64,000 bases of DNA from UBA3910 sp002391465. GTDB taxonomy: Bacteria; Bacillota; Limnochordia; Darwinibacteriales; Darwinibacteriaceae. Below, one piece after another: positions 57,589 through 64,000 of the stretch. The notes under the pieces are model-generated. The model did not search any database, had not been told where the DNA came from, and saw only the letters and a list, made by a program, of their open reading frames with translations. Position numbers and translations under genes: made by a program. The stretch spans positions 1 through 64,000 of the forward strand of contig JASGVS010000028.1 of NCBI GenBank assembly GCA_030054835.1, in the 5' to 3' direction. Numbering within the stretch: position 1 is the first letter of the stretch; each line of letters begins with the position of its first letter.

Positions 57589-58116
57589 ATGGCTTGTGTC
57601 TGTGGTCATGGCAAGGAAAACTACGAAAAGTATCTCGCTCCCCTCAACGAGGTGTTTGCCCGCTTTGGTAGGGAACAGGATAATCTCATTCCCATCCTGC
57701 AGGAAGCCCAGGAGAAATACGGCTATCTGCCCCAGGATGTGTTGAGTGAAATTGCCGAGAATCTGGGTCTACCCCTCTCCAAAGTCTACGGCGTAGTCAC
57801 TTTCTATTCCCAGTTCCATTTAGAACCGCGGGGCAAAAATGTGATTAGGGTCTGCACTGGCACTGCCTGTCACGTGAGGGGTGCAGCTGAAGTGCTGAAG
57901 GCAATCGAAACGGAGTTGGGCATCAAAAGCGGGGGTACTACAGAAGATTTGGAATTCACGTTGGAGACGGTGGCTTGCATTGGTGCCTGCGGTCTAGCGC
58001 CTGTAATCATGATTAACGATGATACCCATGGCAGGCTCAGCCCGGATAGCGTTGCTGCCATCTTACATTCTTACAGAACCAAAACGGAACCTGCTGTGGC
58101 GGAGCGTGCTTCTTAA
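57589..58116 (+). CDS. hndA: NADH-dependent [FeFe] hydrogenase subunit A (NuoE-like)
   Basis: A 175-residue thioredoxin-fold [2Fe-2S] protein. Cluster ligands are C-x4-C (V-C-T-G-T-A-C-H) and C-x3-C (A-C-I-G-A-C-G). The helical N-terminal part has the family-type I-P-I-L-Q-E-A-Q-E-K-Y-G-Y-L-P. It takes part in electron transfer from the NuoF-like subunit. ATG with GAAAGGATGG ahead. First gene of the operon. Confidence 0.93.
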   Translation: MACVCGHGKENYEKYLAPLNEVFARFGREQDNLIPILQEAQEKYGYLPQDVLSEIAENLGLPLSKVYGVVTFYSQFHLEPRGKNVIRVCTGTACHVRGAAEVLKAIETELGIKSGGTTEDLEFTLETVACIGACGLAPVIMINDDTHGRLSPDSVAAILHSYRTKTEPAVAERAS

Positions 58117-58153
58117 CGGATAACACTTAGAACGTCTCATTTTAGGAGGACGT

Positions 58154-58702
58154 ATGCGGGAGTTAGCACTGCACATTCTGGATATTGCACAGAATTCCAT
58201 CGCCGCCGCGGCTTCGTTAGTGACTATCAGTATTGACGAACAGCCTGGCAGAGATCTTTTGCGCATTGAGGTTGCAGATAACGGCAGGGGAATTCCTCCG
58301 GAAGAGTTGGCCCAGATTACTGATCCGTTTTTTACTTCGCGCACTACCCGGGACGTGGGGTTGGGTTTACCCCTTTTTGCTCAGGCAGCTGAGCGGGCGG
58401 AAGGTAAATTTGAGGTTAAGTCGGTGCCTGGCCGAGGCACCGAGGTCACGGCAACCCTGCGCTACAGCCATATCGATCGGGCGCCCTTGGGCGATCTGAC
58501 AGGGACGCTATTGGGGATTATAGTTCCCAACCCTGAGCTTGATCTGATTTATACGCATTACTACAAGCAAAAATCTTTCCTGCTGGGTACTGGAGAGATA
58601 AAAAGCACATTAGGTCGCATCGCCATTTCCCACCCAGAAGTGGTGAGTTGGCTGAGGGACTTCATTCAAGCAGGATTAGACGACCTATACGGAGGTGAGT
58701 GA
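58154..58702 (+). CDS. GHKL ATPase associated with the hydrogenase
   Basis: A 182-residue protein with a HATPase domain (N-box D-I-A-Q-N-S-I, G1 V-A-D-N-G-R-G-I-P, G2 F-T-S-R-T-T-R-D-V-G-L-G-L-P) and a short C-terminal region, without HisKA. Such ATPases lie between the NuoE and HndB genes in many Bacillota hydrogenase operons. The role is unproven: possible kinase or assembly ATPase. Its stop overlaps the open frame of the next gene. Confidence 0.85.
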   Translation: MRELALHILDIAQNSIAAAASLVTISIDEQPGRDLLRIEVADNGRGIPPEELAQITDPFFTSRTTRDVGLGLPLFAQAAERAEGKFEVKSVPGRGTEVTATLRYSHIDRAPLGDLTGTLLGIIVPNPELDLIYTHYYKQKSFLLGTGEIKSTLGRIAISHPEVVSWLRDFIQAGLDDLYGGE

Positions 58703-58704
58703 TC

Positions 58705-59079
58705 TTGAAATCACTTGAGGAGCTAAGAGAATTACGGGCGAAGCTGGAAAAGGAAATGTCTGCCCGGAACAGTGAAGGAAAACCCAACATCATTATTGGC
58801 ATGGGTACCTGCGGGATTGCCGCCGGAGCCAGGGATGTGCTTCAGGCTGTTCTGAAAGAACTGAGAAAACGGAATCTAGATGTTATCACATCCCAAACTG
58901 GCTGTATCGGCATGTGCGAACAGGAACCCCTGCTCGATGTGGAACTCCCTGGTAAGGGCCGGATAACCTACGGAAAGGTGACTCCACAGGCAGTGGAACG
59001 AATCATTGTAGAACACGTGATCAACGGCAGGGTTGTGGAAGACTATGCGGTTGCACGTTTTGAGGAAAGGGGAGTATAG
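58705..59079 (+). CDS. hndB: [2Fe-2S] thioredoxin-like hydrogenase subunit B
   Basis: A ~124-residue thioredoxin-like ferredoxin: G-T-C-G-I-A-A-G-A and T-G-C-I-G-M-C-E hold the cluster. An N-terminal helix (E-E-L-R-E-L-R-A-K-L) precedes. GTG 58699 lies three bases from the GGAGG site, TTG 58705 nine; I prefer TTG. Three bases separate its end from hndC. Confidence 0.9.
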   Translation: MKSLEELRELRAKLEKEMSARNSEGKPNIIIGMGTCGIAAGARDVLQAVLKELRKRNLDVITSQTGCIGMCEQEPLLDVELPGKGRITYGKVTPQAVERIIVEHVINGRVVEDYAVARFEERGV

Positions 59080-59081
59080 CC

Positions 59082-60884
59082 ATGAATCCTGGATTTTACC
59101 GCTCTCATGTCTTAATTTGTACAGGGACAGGCTGTGTCTCCTCTGGTGCAGACAACATTAAGGACCGTTTAACCAGTAAACTTGTGGAAGCGGGCCTGCA
59201 AGATGAAGTGAAAGTTGTGGAAACTGGCTGCCACGGCTTTTGTGAAAAGGGCCCAATTGTGATTGTCTATCCAGAAGGGGTTTTCTACTGCCAGGTTTCA
59301 GTTGAGGATGTTGACGAGATTTTCGCAGAACACCTCCTCAAAGGTCGGATCGTCGAAAGACTGCTTTATACGGAGCAGGGAACGGAAGCCAAAATTCCCG
59401 CCTATCGAGATATCGATTTTTACAAGAAACAGCACCGTATTGTGCTGGCCAACTGCGGCCGGATTGATCCGGAAAGCATCAACGAGTACATCGCCGTTGG
59501 CGGGTATGAAGCGTGCGGCAGGGCACTGACCGAGATGACCCCGGAAGAGGTCATTGCCGAGATCAAAGAATCTGGGCTGCGGGGCCGGGGCGGTGCTGGC
59601 TTCCCGACGGGTTTGAAATGGGAATTCACCCGCCAGACCCCTGGCGAGAAAAAGTATGTGATCTGCAACGCCGACGAGGGAGATCCAGGTGCCTTTATGG
59701 ACAGAAGCCTCCTGGAGGGTGACCCCCACCGAATCATTGAAGGCATGATAATTGCTGCTTACGCCATTGGCGCCGACGAGGGTTATATCTACGTCCGGGC
59801 GGAGTATCCTTTGGCCATTCGCCGCTTAGAGATCGCCCTCGAACAGGCCAGAGAATATGGTTTTCTGGGTGAAAACATCTTCAACAGCGGCTTCAGCTTC
59901 GACCTTAAAATAAAGAAAGGCGCCGGTGCCTTTGTCTGCGGTGAAGAAACTGCTCTGATGGCGTCTATTGAAGGCAACCGCGGCATGCCAAGGCCCAAAC
60001 CGCCGTTCCCGTCCGTATCGGGACTGTGGGGTAAGCCCACCAACATCAATAACGTGGAAACCTTTGCCAATGTACCGTATATTATCTGCCAAGGCGCCGA
60101 AGTTTACAAAGCAGTCGGCAGTGAAAAATCCACCGGCACCAAAGTATTTGCTTTGACAGGTAAGATTAACAACACTGGTTTAGTGGAAGTCCCCATGGGT
60201 ATGACCATTCGGGAGATCATCTACGATATTGGCGGTGGGGTGAGCAACGGCGGAGAACTAAAAGCTGTCCAAATTGGCGGACCTTCCGGTGGATGTATCC
60301 CTGCTGACCTCTTGGATCTGCCCATTGATTATGAGTCCCTGCAGGAAGCGGGAGCCATGATGGGTTCGGGCGGTATGGTCGTAATGGACAACAGCACCTG
60401 TGTTGTGGATGTGGCCAGGTTCTTCCTTAAATTTACCCAGAACGAATCCTGCGGTAAATGTACTCCCTGCCGGGAAGGAACTAAGCGGATGCTGGAAATC
60501 CTCGATCGCATCTGCTCTGGAGAGGGCAGGGAAGGGGATCTGGAACTTTTGGAAGAGTTGGGTGAGCATATTATCAACACTTCCCTCTGCCAATTAGGCG
60601 GTTCTGCTCCCACACCTGTGCTCAGCACCTTACATCACTTCCGGGACGAGTATGAAGCCCACATTAAGGACAAACGCTGTCCCGCTAATGTGTGCGCCGG
60701 GATGAGTGCGGCCTACGAGATTAACCAGGAGGCCTGTATCGGCTGTACAGCCTGCGTTCGGGTCTGTCCCACGGGAGCAATCAGCGGTGAACGGAAGAAA
60801 CCCCATGTGATTCAGCCTGAGGTTTGCATCAGCTGCGGTATCTGCGCCGGTAAATGCCCCGTCAAGGCCATTACACAGGGTTAG
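59082..60884 (+). CDS. hndC: NADH-oxidising hydrogenase subunit C (NuoF-like)
   Basis: A 600-residue flavoprotein. The N-terminal thioredoxin-like [2Fe-2S] domain has C-T-G-T-G-C and T-G-C-H-G-F-C. The NuoF core has the NADH site G-R-G-G-A-G-F-P-T-G near 170 and FMN site, the [4Fe-4S] motif S-C-G-K-C-T-P-C-R-E-G, and two C-terminal ferredoxin clusters (C-I-G-C-T-A-C-V-R-V-C and C-I-S-C-G-I-C-A-G-K-C). It is the NAD(H) and flavin subunit; in some relatives it bifurcates electrons between NADH and ferredoxin. Confidence 0.94.
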   Translation: MNPGFYRSHVLICTGTGCVSSGADNIKDRLTSKLVEAGLQDEVKVVETGCHGFCEKGPIVIVYPEGVFYCQVSVEDVDEIFAEHLLKGRIVERLLYTEQGTEAKIPAYRDIDFYKKQHRIVLANCGRIDPESINEYIAVGGYEACGRALTEMTPEEVIAEIKESGLRGRGGAGFPTGLKWEFTRQTPGEKKYVICNADEGDPGAFMDRSLLEGDPHRIIEGMIIAAYAIGADEGYIYVRAEYPLAIRRLEIALEQAREYGFLGENIFNSGFSFDLKIKKGAGAFVCGEETALMASIEGNRGMPRPKPPFPSVSGLWGKPTNINNVETFANVPYIICQGAEVYKAVGSEKSTGTKVFALTGKINNTGLVEVPMGMTIREIIYDIGGGVSNGGELKAVQIGGPSGGCIPADLLDLPIDYESLQEAGAMMGSGGMVVMDNSTCVVDVARFFLKFTQNESCGKCTPCREGTKRMLEILDRICSGEGREGDLELLEELGEHIINTSLCQLGGSAPTPVLSTLHHFRDEYEAHIKDKRCPANVCAGMSAAYEINQEACIGCTACVRVCPTGAISGERKKPHVIQPEVCISCGICAGKCPVKAITQG

Positions 60885-60912
60885 GAGCGGAATAGGAAAG
60901 GAGTATGGGTTG

Positions 60913-62625
60913 ATGAGCAAGATCACCTTAACAATAGATGACCAGTTGGTAGAGGTAGATGCAGGTACTACCGTTTTGGAGGCCGCTCGGATGGCTGGGG
61001 TCGAGATTCCAACTCTATGTTACCACCCCGCCCTATCCCTCGATGGTTCCTGCCGGGTCTGTGTGGTGGAGGATTTGAACTCCAAACGGCTGCTCGCTTC
61101 CTGCGTAGCGCCTGTTTACGATGGCATGAAAATCAGTACCCGCAGTGCCAGGGCACGGAAGGCCAGAAGGTTGAATGTTGAGCTGCTGCTGGCGAACCAT
61201 CCCCAGGATTGCCTGGGCTGCGACCGGAGCGGCAGCTGTGAGCTGCAGGACCTCACTTACAATCTAGGCATCACTCGCGAATCTGTGGAGCGGTTCGAGG
61301 GCGAGAAACGGAACCTAAAGCCCGACACAGCAGGGGTAGCCCTAAAACGTGATCCGAATAAATGCATCCTCTGCGGTCGCTGCGTGCGAGTCTGTAGGGA
61401 AATCCAAGGCGTCGGCACGCTGGAGTTTTCCGGACGGGGCTTTGAGGCAATGGTTACTACCGCCTTTGATCTGCCCCAAAGTGAAGTGAACTGTGCCAAG
61501 TGCGGCCAATGTGCCGCTGTCTGCCCGGTGGGTGCCATCACCGAGGTAAGTGACATTGAGCGGGTCTGGGCTGCTTTAGAAGATCCGGCTAAATACGTGG
61601 TGGTGCAGACTGCCCCCACCATTCAGGTGAGCATCGGTGAGGAGTTTGGCTTAGAACCGGGCACAGTCGTGACCGGAAAGTTGATCGCGGCCTTAAGAAA
61701 ACTTGGTTTTGAGAAAGTGTTTTCCACCGAGTTCAGTGCTGACCTTACTATTTTAGAAGAAGGCAACGAGTTTATTCAGCGCATCCAGGGGAACAAAAAC
61801 CTACCCCATATCACATCCTGCTGTCCAGGCTGGGTGAAATTCGCAGAACAAAACTACCCGGATTTATTGAATCATATCTCAACTGCGAAATCGCCCCAGC
61901 AGATGTTTTCCACCATCGTCAAGACGTATTACGCTGAGCAGGTCAATGTGGACCCAGGCGATGTTTTCACCGTCTCAATAATGCCCTGCACAGCTAAGAA
62001 GTACGAAGGGGCTCGAGAGGAGCACCGCCACAGCGGATATAGGGATACGGATGCGGTCCTGACTACCCGTGAACTGGCCCGCATGATCAAAGAAGCTGGT
62101 ATCGACTTCTTGAATTTGAAAGACGACAGCTACGATCAAATTCTGGGACAAGCAACCGGTGCCGCAACAATTTTTGGCACGAGCGGCGGTGTGACGGAAG
62201 CGGCGCTCCGCACGGTAAAAGAGGTCTTAACGGGCGAGCCGCTGGAGAAATTGAATTTAGGCATTATGGGTGTGAGGGAGGCAGAGGTGGAAATTGCGGA
62301 CCGCACCTACAAAATCGGTATTGTAAGCGGCCTAGCCAATGCAGCCAAAGTCCTGGATGAGATTAAGGCAGGCACTTCGGAGTATGACTGGATTGAGATT
62401 ATGGCCTGTCCCCACGGCTGCGTGGGCGGTGGCGGCCAGCCCATTACAAACGACCTGGAAGCCAAAGGGAAACGGGCGCAAGGTTTGGCCTCCCTTGACC
62501 AGAGCAATACCATCCGTAAGTCCCATGAGAATCCAGATGTGATCAGATTGTACGAAGAGTTCCTGGGTGAGCCTTTAGGCGGTAAATCCCATCATCTGCT
62601 GCACACCAGCTATCGGGTTCGCTAG
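60913..62625 (+). CDS. hndD: [FeFe] hydrogenase catalytic subunit
   Basis: A ~570-residue hydrogenase. From the N-terminus: [2Fe-2S] plant-type ferredoxin (C-x11-C-x2-C-x12-C near 34-62), a His-ligated [4Fe-4S] (H-x3-C-x2-C-x5-C), two [4Fe-4S] motifs (C-I-L-C-G-R-C-V-R-V-C; C-A-K-C-G-Q-C-A-A-V-C), and the H-cluster motifs T-S-C-C-P-G-W-V, M-P-C-T-A-K-K, and I-M-A-C-P-H-G-C-V-G-G-G-G-Q-P. All catalytic residues, including the proton-relay Cys, are present. The small-subunit helix follows at the C-terminus. It should produce H2. ATG follows AAAGGAG. Confidence 0.95.
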   Translation: MSKITLTIDDQLVEVDAGTTVLEAARMAGVEIPTLCYHPALSLDGSCRVCVVEDLNSKRLLASCVAPVYDGMKISTRSARARKARRLNVELLLANHPQDCLGCDRSGSCELQDLTYNLGITRESVERFEGEKRNLKPDTAGVALKRDPNKCILCGRCVRVCREIQGVGTLEFSGRGFEAMVTTAFDLPQSEVNCAKCGQCAAVCPVGAITEVSDIERVWAALEDPAKYVVVQTAPTIQVSIGEEFGLEPGTVVTGKLIAALRKLGFEKVFSTEFSADLTILEEGNEFIQRIQGNKNLPHITSCCPGWVKFAEQNYPDLLNHISTAKSPQQMFSTIVKTYYAEQVNVDPGDVFTVSIMPCTAKKYEGAREEHRHSGYRDTDAVLTTRELARMIKEAGIDFLNLKDDSYDQILGQATGAATIFGTSGGVTEAALRTVKEVLTGEPLEKLNLGIMGVREAEVEIADRTYKIGIVSGLANAAKVLDEIKAGTSEYDWIEIMACPHGCVGGGGQPITNDLEAKGKRAQGLASLDQSNTIRKSHENPDVIRLYEEFLGEPLGGKSHHLLHTSYRVR

Positions 62626-62648
62626 AGAGTGAATGGAGGATGTGAGCC

Positions 62649-63602
62649 ATGAAAAAAGGGCGGAGTATACCAAGGCTGCTCCTAACCATGTATTTGGTTC
62701 TGATTTGTGCCGGCTCGGCTGTGTGTGCTGAGGTGGAGACAATAACGGTGCAGACGCCCCCCACAGTGGGGGCTCTGCCCCTGCTCTGGCTGAAGGACCA
62801 GGGGAAAATGGAGCTGGACATTGTAATTTCACCCGATCATCAGCGGGGGCTTGCCCTGATCTCCAAGAACGAGATTGACCTACTTGTTACTGGAGTGAAT
62901 GTGGGAGCGAAAGCGTATAACAAAGGGATCGACCTGACCCTTCTCAATACCAACATTTGGGGCATCGATTATTTACTGACCAATGGCTTTCAAGCGGATT
63001 CGTGGTCCGATTTGGTGGGTAAAACGTTAAGTCTACCTCTCATGGGTGGACCGGTGGACTTTCTAGTCCGCTATTTCCTCCAGGAAAACGGAGTGGATCC
63101 TGCCCAGGTGGAGTTTGTTTATCTGCCGAGCAACAATGGTGCTAGAAGCTTTCAGTTGGGCCAGCTCGATGCCATTGTCCTGCCTGAGCCCATGGTGAGC
63201 ATTACACTGCTGAATTACGACCAGGCTGTCCTCTCCCTTGATCTGCAGGCAGAATGGGCCAAACTACATGAAGGCGATGATCGGATCCCCTTTGTTGGTC
63301 TCTTTGCCCGGGGAGATTTTGCTAGGGAGAATCCTACTCTGATGAACACTCTCAACGCCTTCTACCAGGAAGGTGTGGAATGGGTCAAGAATAACCCGGC
63401 TGAAGCGGCGCTGCTTGCTGAACGGTACTTCAACCAGCCGGCGGCAGTGGCAGAAGCATCATTTCAGAGAGTTAACCTTAATCTCTACTCTGATGCTGAG
63501 GTGCGGGACTTGATAAACCGGTATTTTTCAGCCATATTAGAGATGTACCCCGAGATGATAGGTGGTAAGCTTCCCGATGAAGACTTCTATTTCCAAAGGT
63601 AA
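62649..63602 (+). CDS. ABC substrate-binding protein (SsuA/TauA/NitT type)
   Basis: A 317-residue extracytoplasmic receptor. It has a signal peptide (R-S-I-P-R, hydrophobic core, V-C-A-E near residue 27; the G-S-A-V-C could act as a weak lipobox), and a two-lobe NMT1/SsuA-like domain (L-L-V-T-G-V-N-V-G near 80, L-P-E-P-M near 180). The likely substrate is a small organic anion, sulfonate or thiamine precursor. GGAGG before ATG. It follows hndD by 23 bp, and the permease start lies inside its 3' end. Confidence 0.85.
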   Translation: MKKGRSIPRLLLTMYLVLICAGSAVCAEVETITVQTPPTVGALPLLWLKDQGKMELDIVISPDHQRGLALISKNEIDLLVTGVNVGAKAYNKGIDLTLLNTNIWGIDYLLTNGFQADSWSDLVGKTLSLPLMGGPVDFLVRYFLQENGVDPAQVEFVYLPSNNGARSFQLGQLDAIVLPEPMVSITLLNYDQAVLSLDLQAEWAKLHEGDDRIPFVGLFARGDFARENPTLMNTLNAFYQEGVEWVKNNPAEAALLAERYFNQPAAVAEASFQRVNLNLYSDAEVRDLINRYFSAILEMYPEMIGGKLPDEDFYFQR

Positions 63603-64000
63603 TAATCTGACCAGAAGAATATTAAGCACTACTGGCATCATAGTAGTGCTTATTTTCTGGCACAAACTATCCCAAAACTACCATCCCCTCATTCTGCCTT
63701 CACCCCAAGAGACGTTCCAGGCGCTGCAGAAATTGTGGCAGTCGGGGTCGCTTTGGGCAAGCACGCTCATCACTTTCCGGAGGACTTTGCTGGGTTATTC
63801 TGCCGCGCTGGTGGCGGGCATGTTCACCGCTTTGCTCTTTTCCACCTGCCGTTTTCTGCAGGATCTATTCCGTCCTATCATTACAGTTACTCAGATTATC
63901 CCACCGGTCATTTGGATCGTGTTAGCCGTCATTTGGTTTGGCATTGCGGATGATTTAACTCCCATTTTCCTGATCTTCATCGTCACCTTTCCGGTGGTGT
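63577..64000 (+). CDS. ABC permease of the NitT/TauT/SsuC family (partial)
   Basis: The frame from ATG 63577 stays open to the end of the window (141 codons). It begins with a short basic N-terminus and a membrane segment near 15-35, followed by L-P-S-P-Q-E-T, and L-R-T-L-L-G-Y-S-like and Q-I-I-P-P-V-I-W-I sequences typical of SsuC/TauC permeases. It overlaps the receptor gene by 26 bp. GGTGG is about ten bases upstream. The ATPase subunit is probably beyond the window. Confidence 0.85.
   Translation, partial: MKTSISKGNNLTRRILSTTGIIVVLIFWHKLSQNYHPLILPSPQETFQALQKLWQSGSLWASTLITFRRTLLGYSAALVAGMFTALLFSTCRFLQDLFRPIITVTQIIPPVIWIVLAVIWFGIADDLTPIFLIFIVTFPVV

Overview
The window reads as chromosomal DNA of an anaerobic, fermentative member of the Bacillota (Clostridia- or Limnochordia-like; I cannot place it more finely). 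The reasons are a YolD/Y-family polymerase pair, a KamA-KamDE lysine-fermentation operon, pyruvate formate-lyase, an NADH-linked multimeric [FeFe] hydrogenase with its DRTGG/PHP/sensory-hydrogenase neighbours, A/G-rich ribosome binding sites, frequent GTG/TTG starts and T-rich intrinsic terminators. No rRNA, tRNA, CRISPR array, insertion sequence or prophage was seen. Coding density is high, and the few gaps are mostly promoters, terminators and structured leaders.

Layout. 0.3-13 kb: mixed housekeeping and regulatory genes (an unknown coiled-coil protein, Mrp-type ATPase, SIMPL protein, ECF sigma/anti-sigma pair, DsrE-like protein, GGDEF-EAL protein, CPBP protease, YolD plus Y-family polymerase, ArsR-type regulator with a palindromic operator, XRE regulator fused to a GIN beta-helix). 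13.3-18 kb: a GNAT gene and a heterodimeric ABC exporter. 18.1-22.0 kb: pflB followed by a single ORF that fuses the PFL activase to a Crp/Fnr regulator. 22.1-24.8 kb: a TetM/EF-G-like GTPase fused to a YacP/Rae1-type NYN nuclease. 24.9-37.7 kb: a 13-gene lysine degradation operon (kdd, kamB, kamC, kamD, kamE, kal, kce, atoD, atoA, kamA, thiolase, hbd, crt). 37.9-43.9 kb: signalling genes (MEDS-HD-GYP protein, methyl-accepting protein), a zinc alcohol dehydrogenase, and a DUF2294 gene with a long structured leader. 44.0-44.4 kb: a decayed junction of two gene fragments. 44.4-52.2 kb: the phosphate regulon in two blocks (pstB-phoU-phoB-phoR and pstSCAB), each preceded by nearly the same 51-bp operator. 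52.3-54.0 kb: small accessory genes. 54.1-62.6 kb: a hydrogen/redox-sensing module (DRTGG, GHKL ATPase, sensory [FeFe] hydrogenase, DRTGG, PHP) and then the hndA-ATPase-hndB-hndC-hndD hydrogenase operon. 62.6-64 kb: start of a NitT/TauT/SsuA-type ABC importer.

How it fits together. Lysine is converted through beta-lysine and 3,5-diaminohexanoate to acetoacetate and 3-aminobutyryl-CoA, then to crotonyl-CoA and acetyl-CoA units. Kdd and Hbd produce NADH, which the Hnd hydrogenase can dispose of as H2; Rex-like (NADH-responsive) sites sit in the hnd promoter region. Pyruvate formate-lyase gives a second redox-neutral outlet. Its activase is covalently joined to a transcription factor whose recognition helix matches a Crp-type box at about -41.5 of the pflB promoter, which suggests a self-contained autoregulated glycyl-radical system.

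Most interesting items: the PflA-Crp fusion with its matching operator, the TetM-like/Rae1 fusion, the sensory-hydrogenase module, the twin Pho operators, the DUF2294 leader, and several promoters whose transcripts should begin with a hairpin. All functional statements come from reading the sequence and knowledge of the families; no database search was run.
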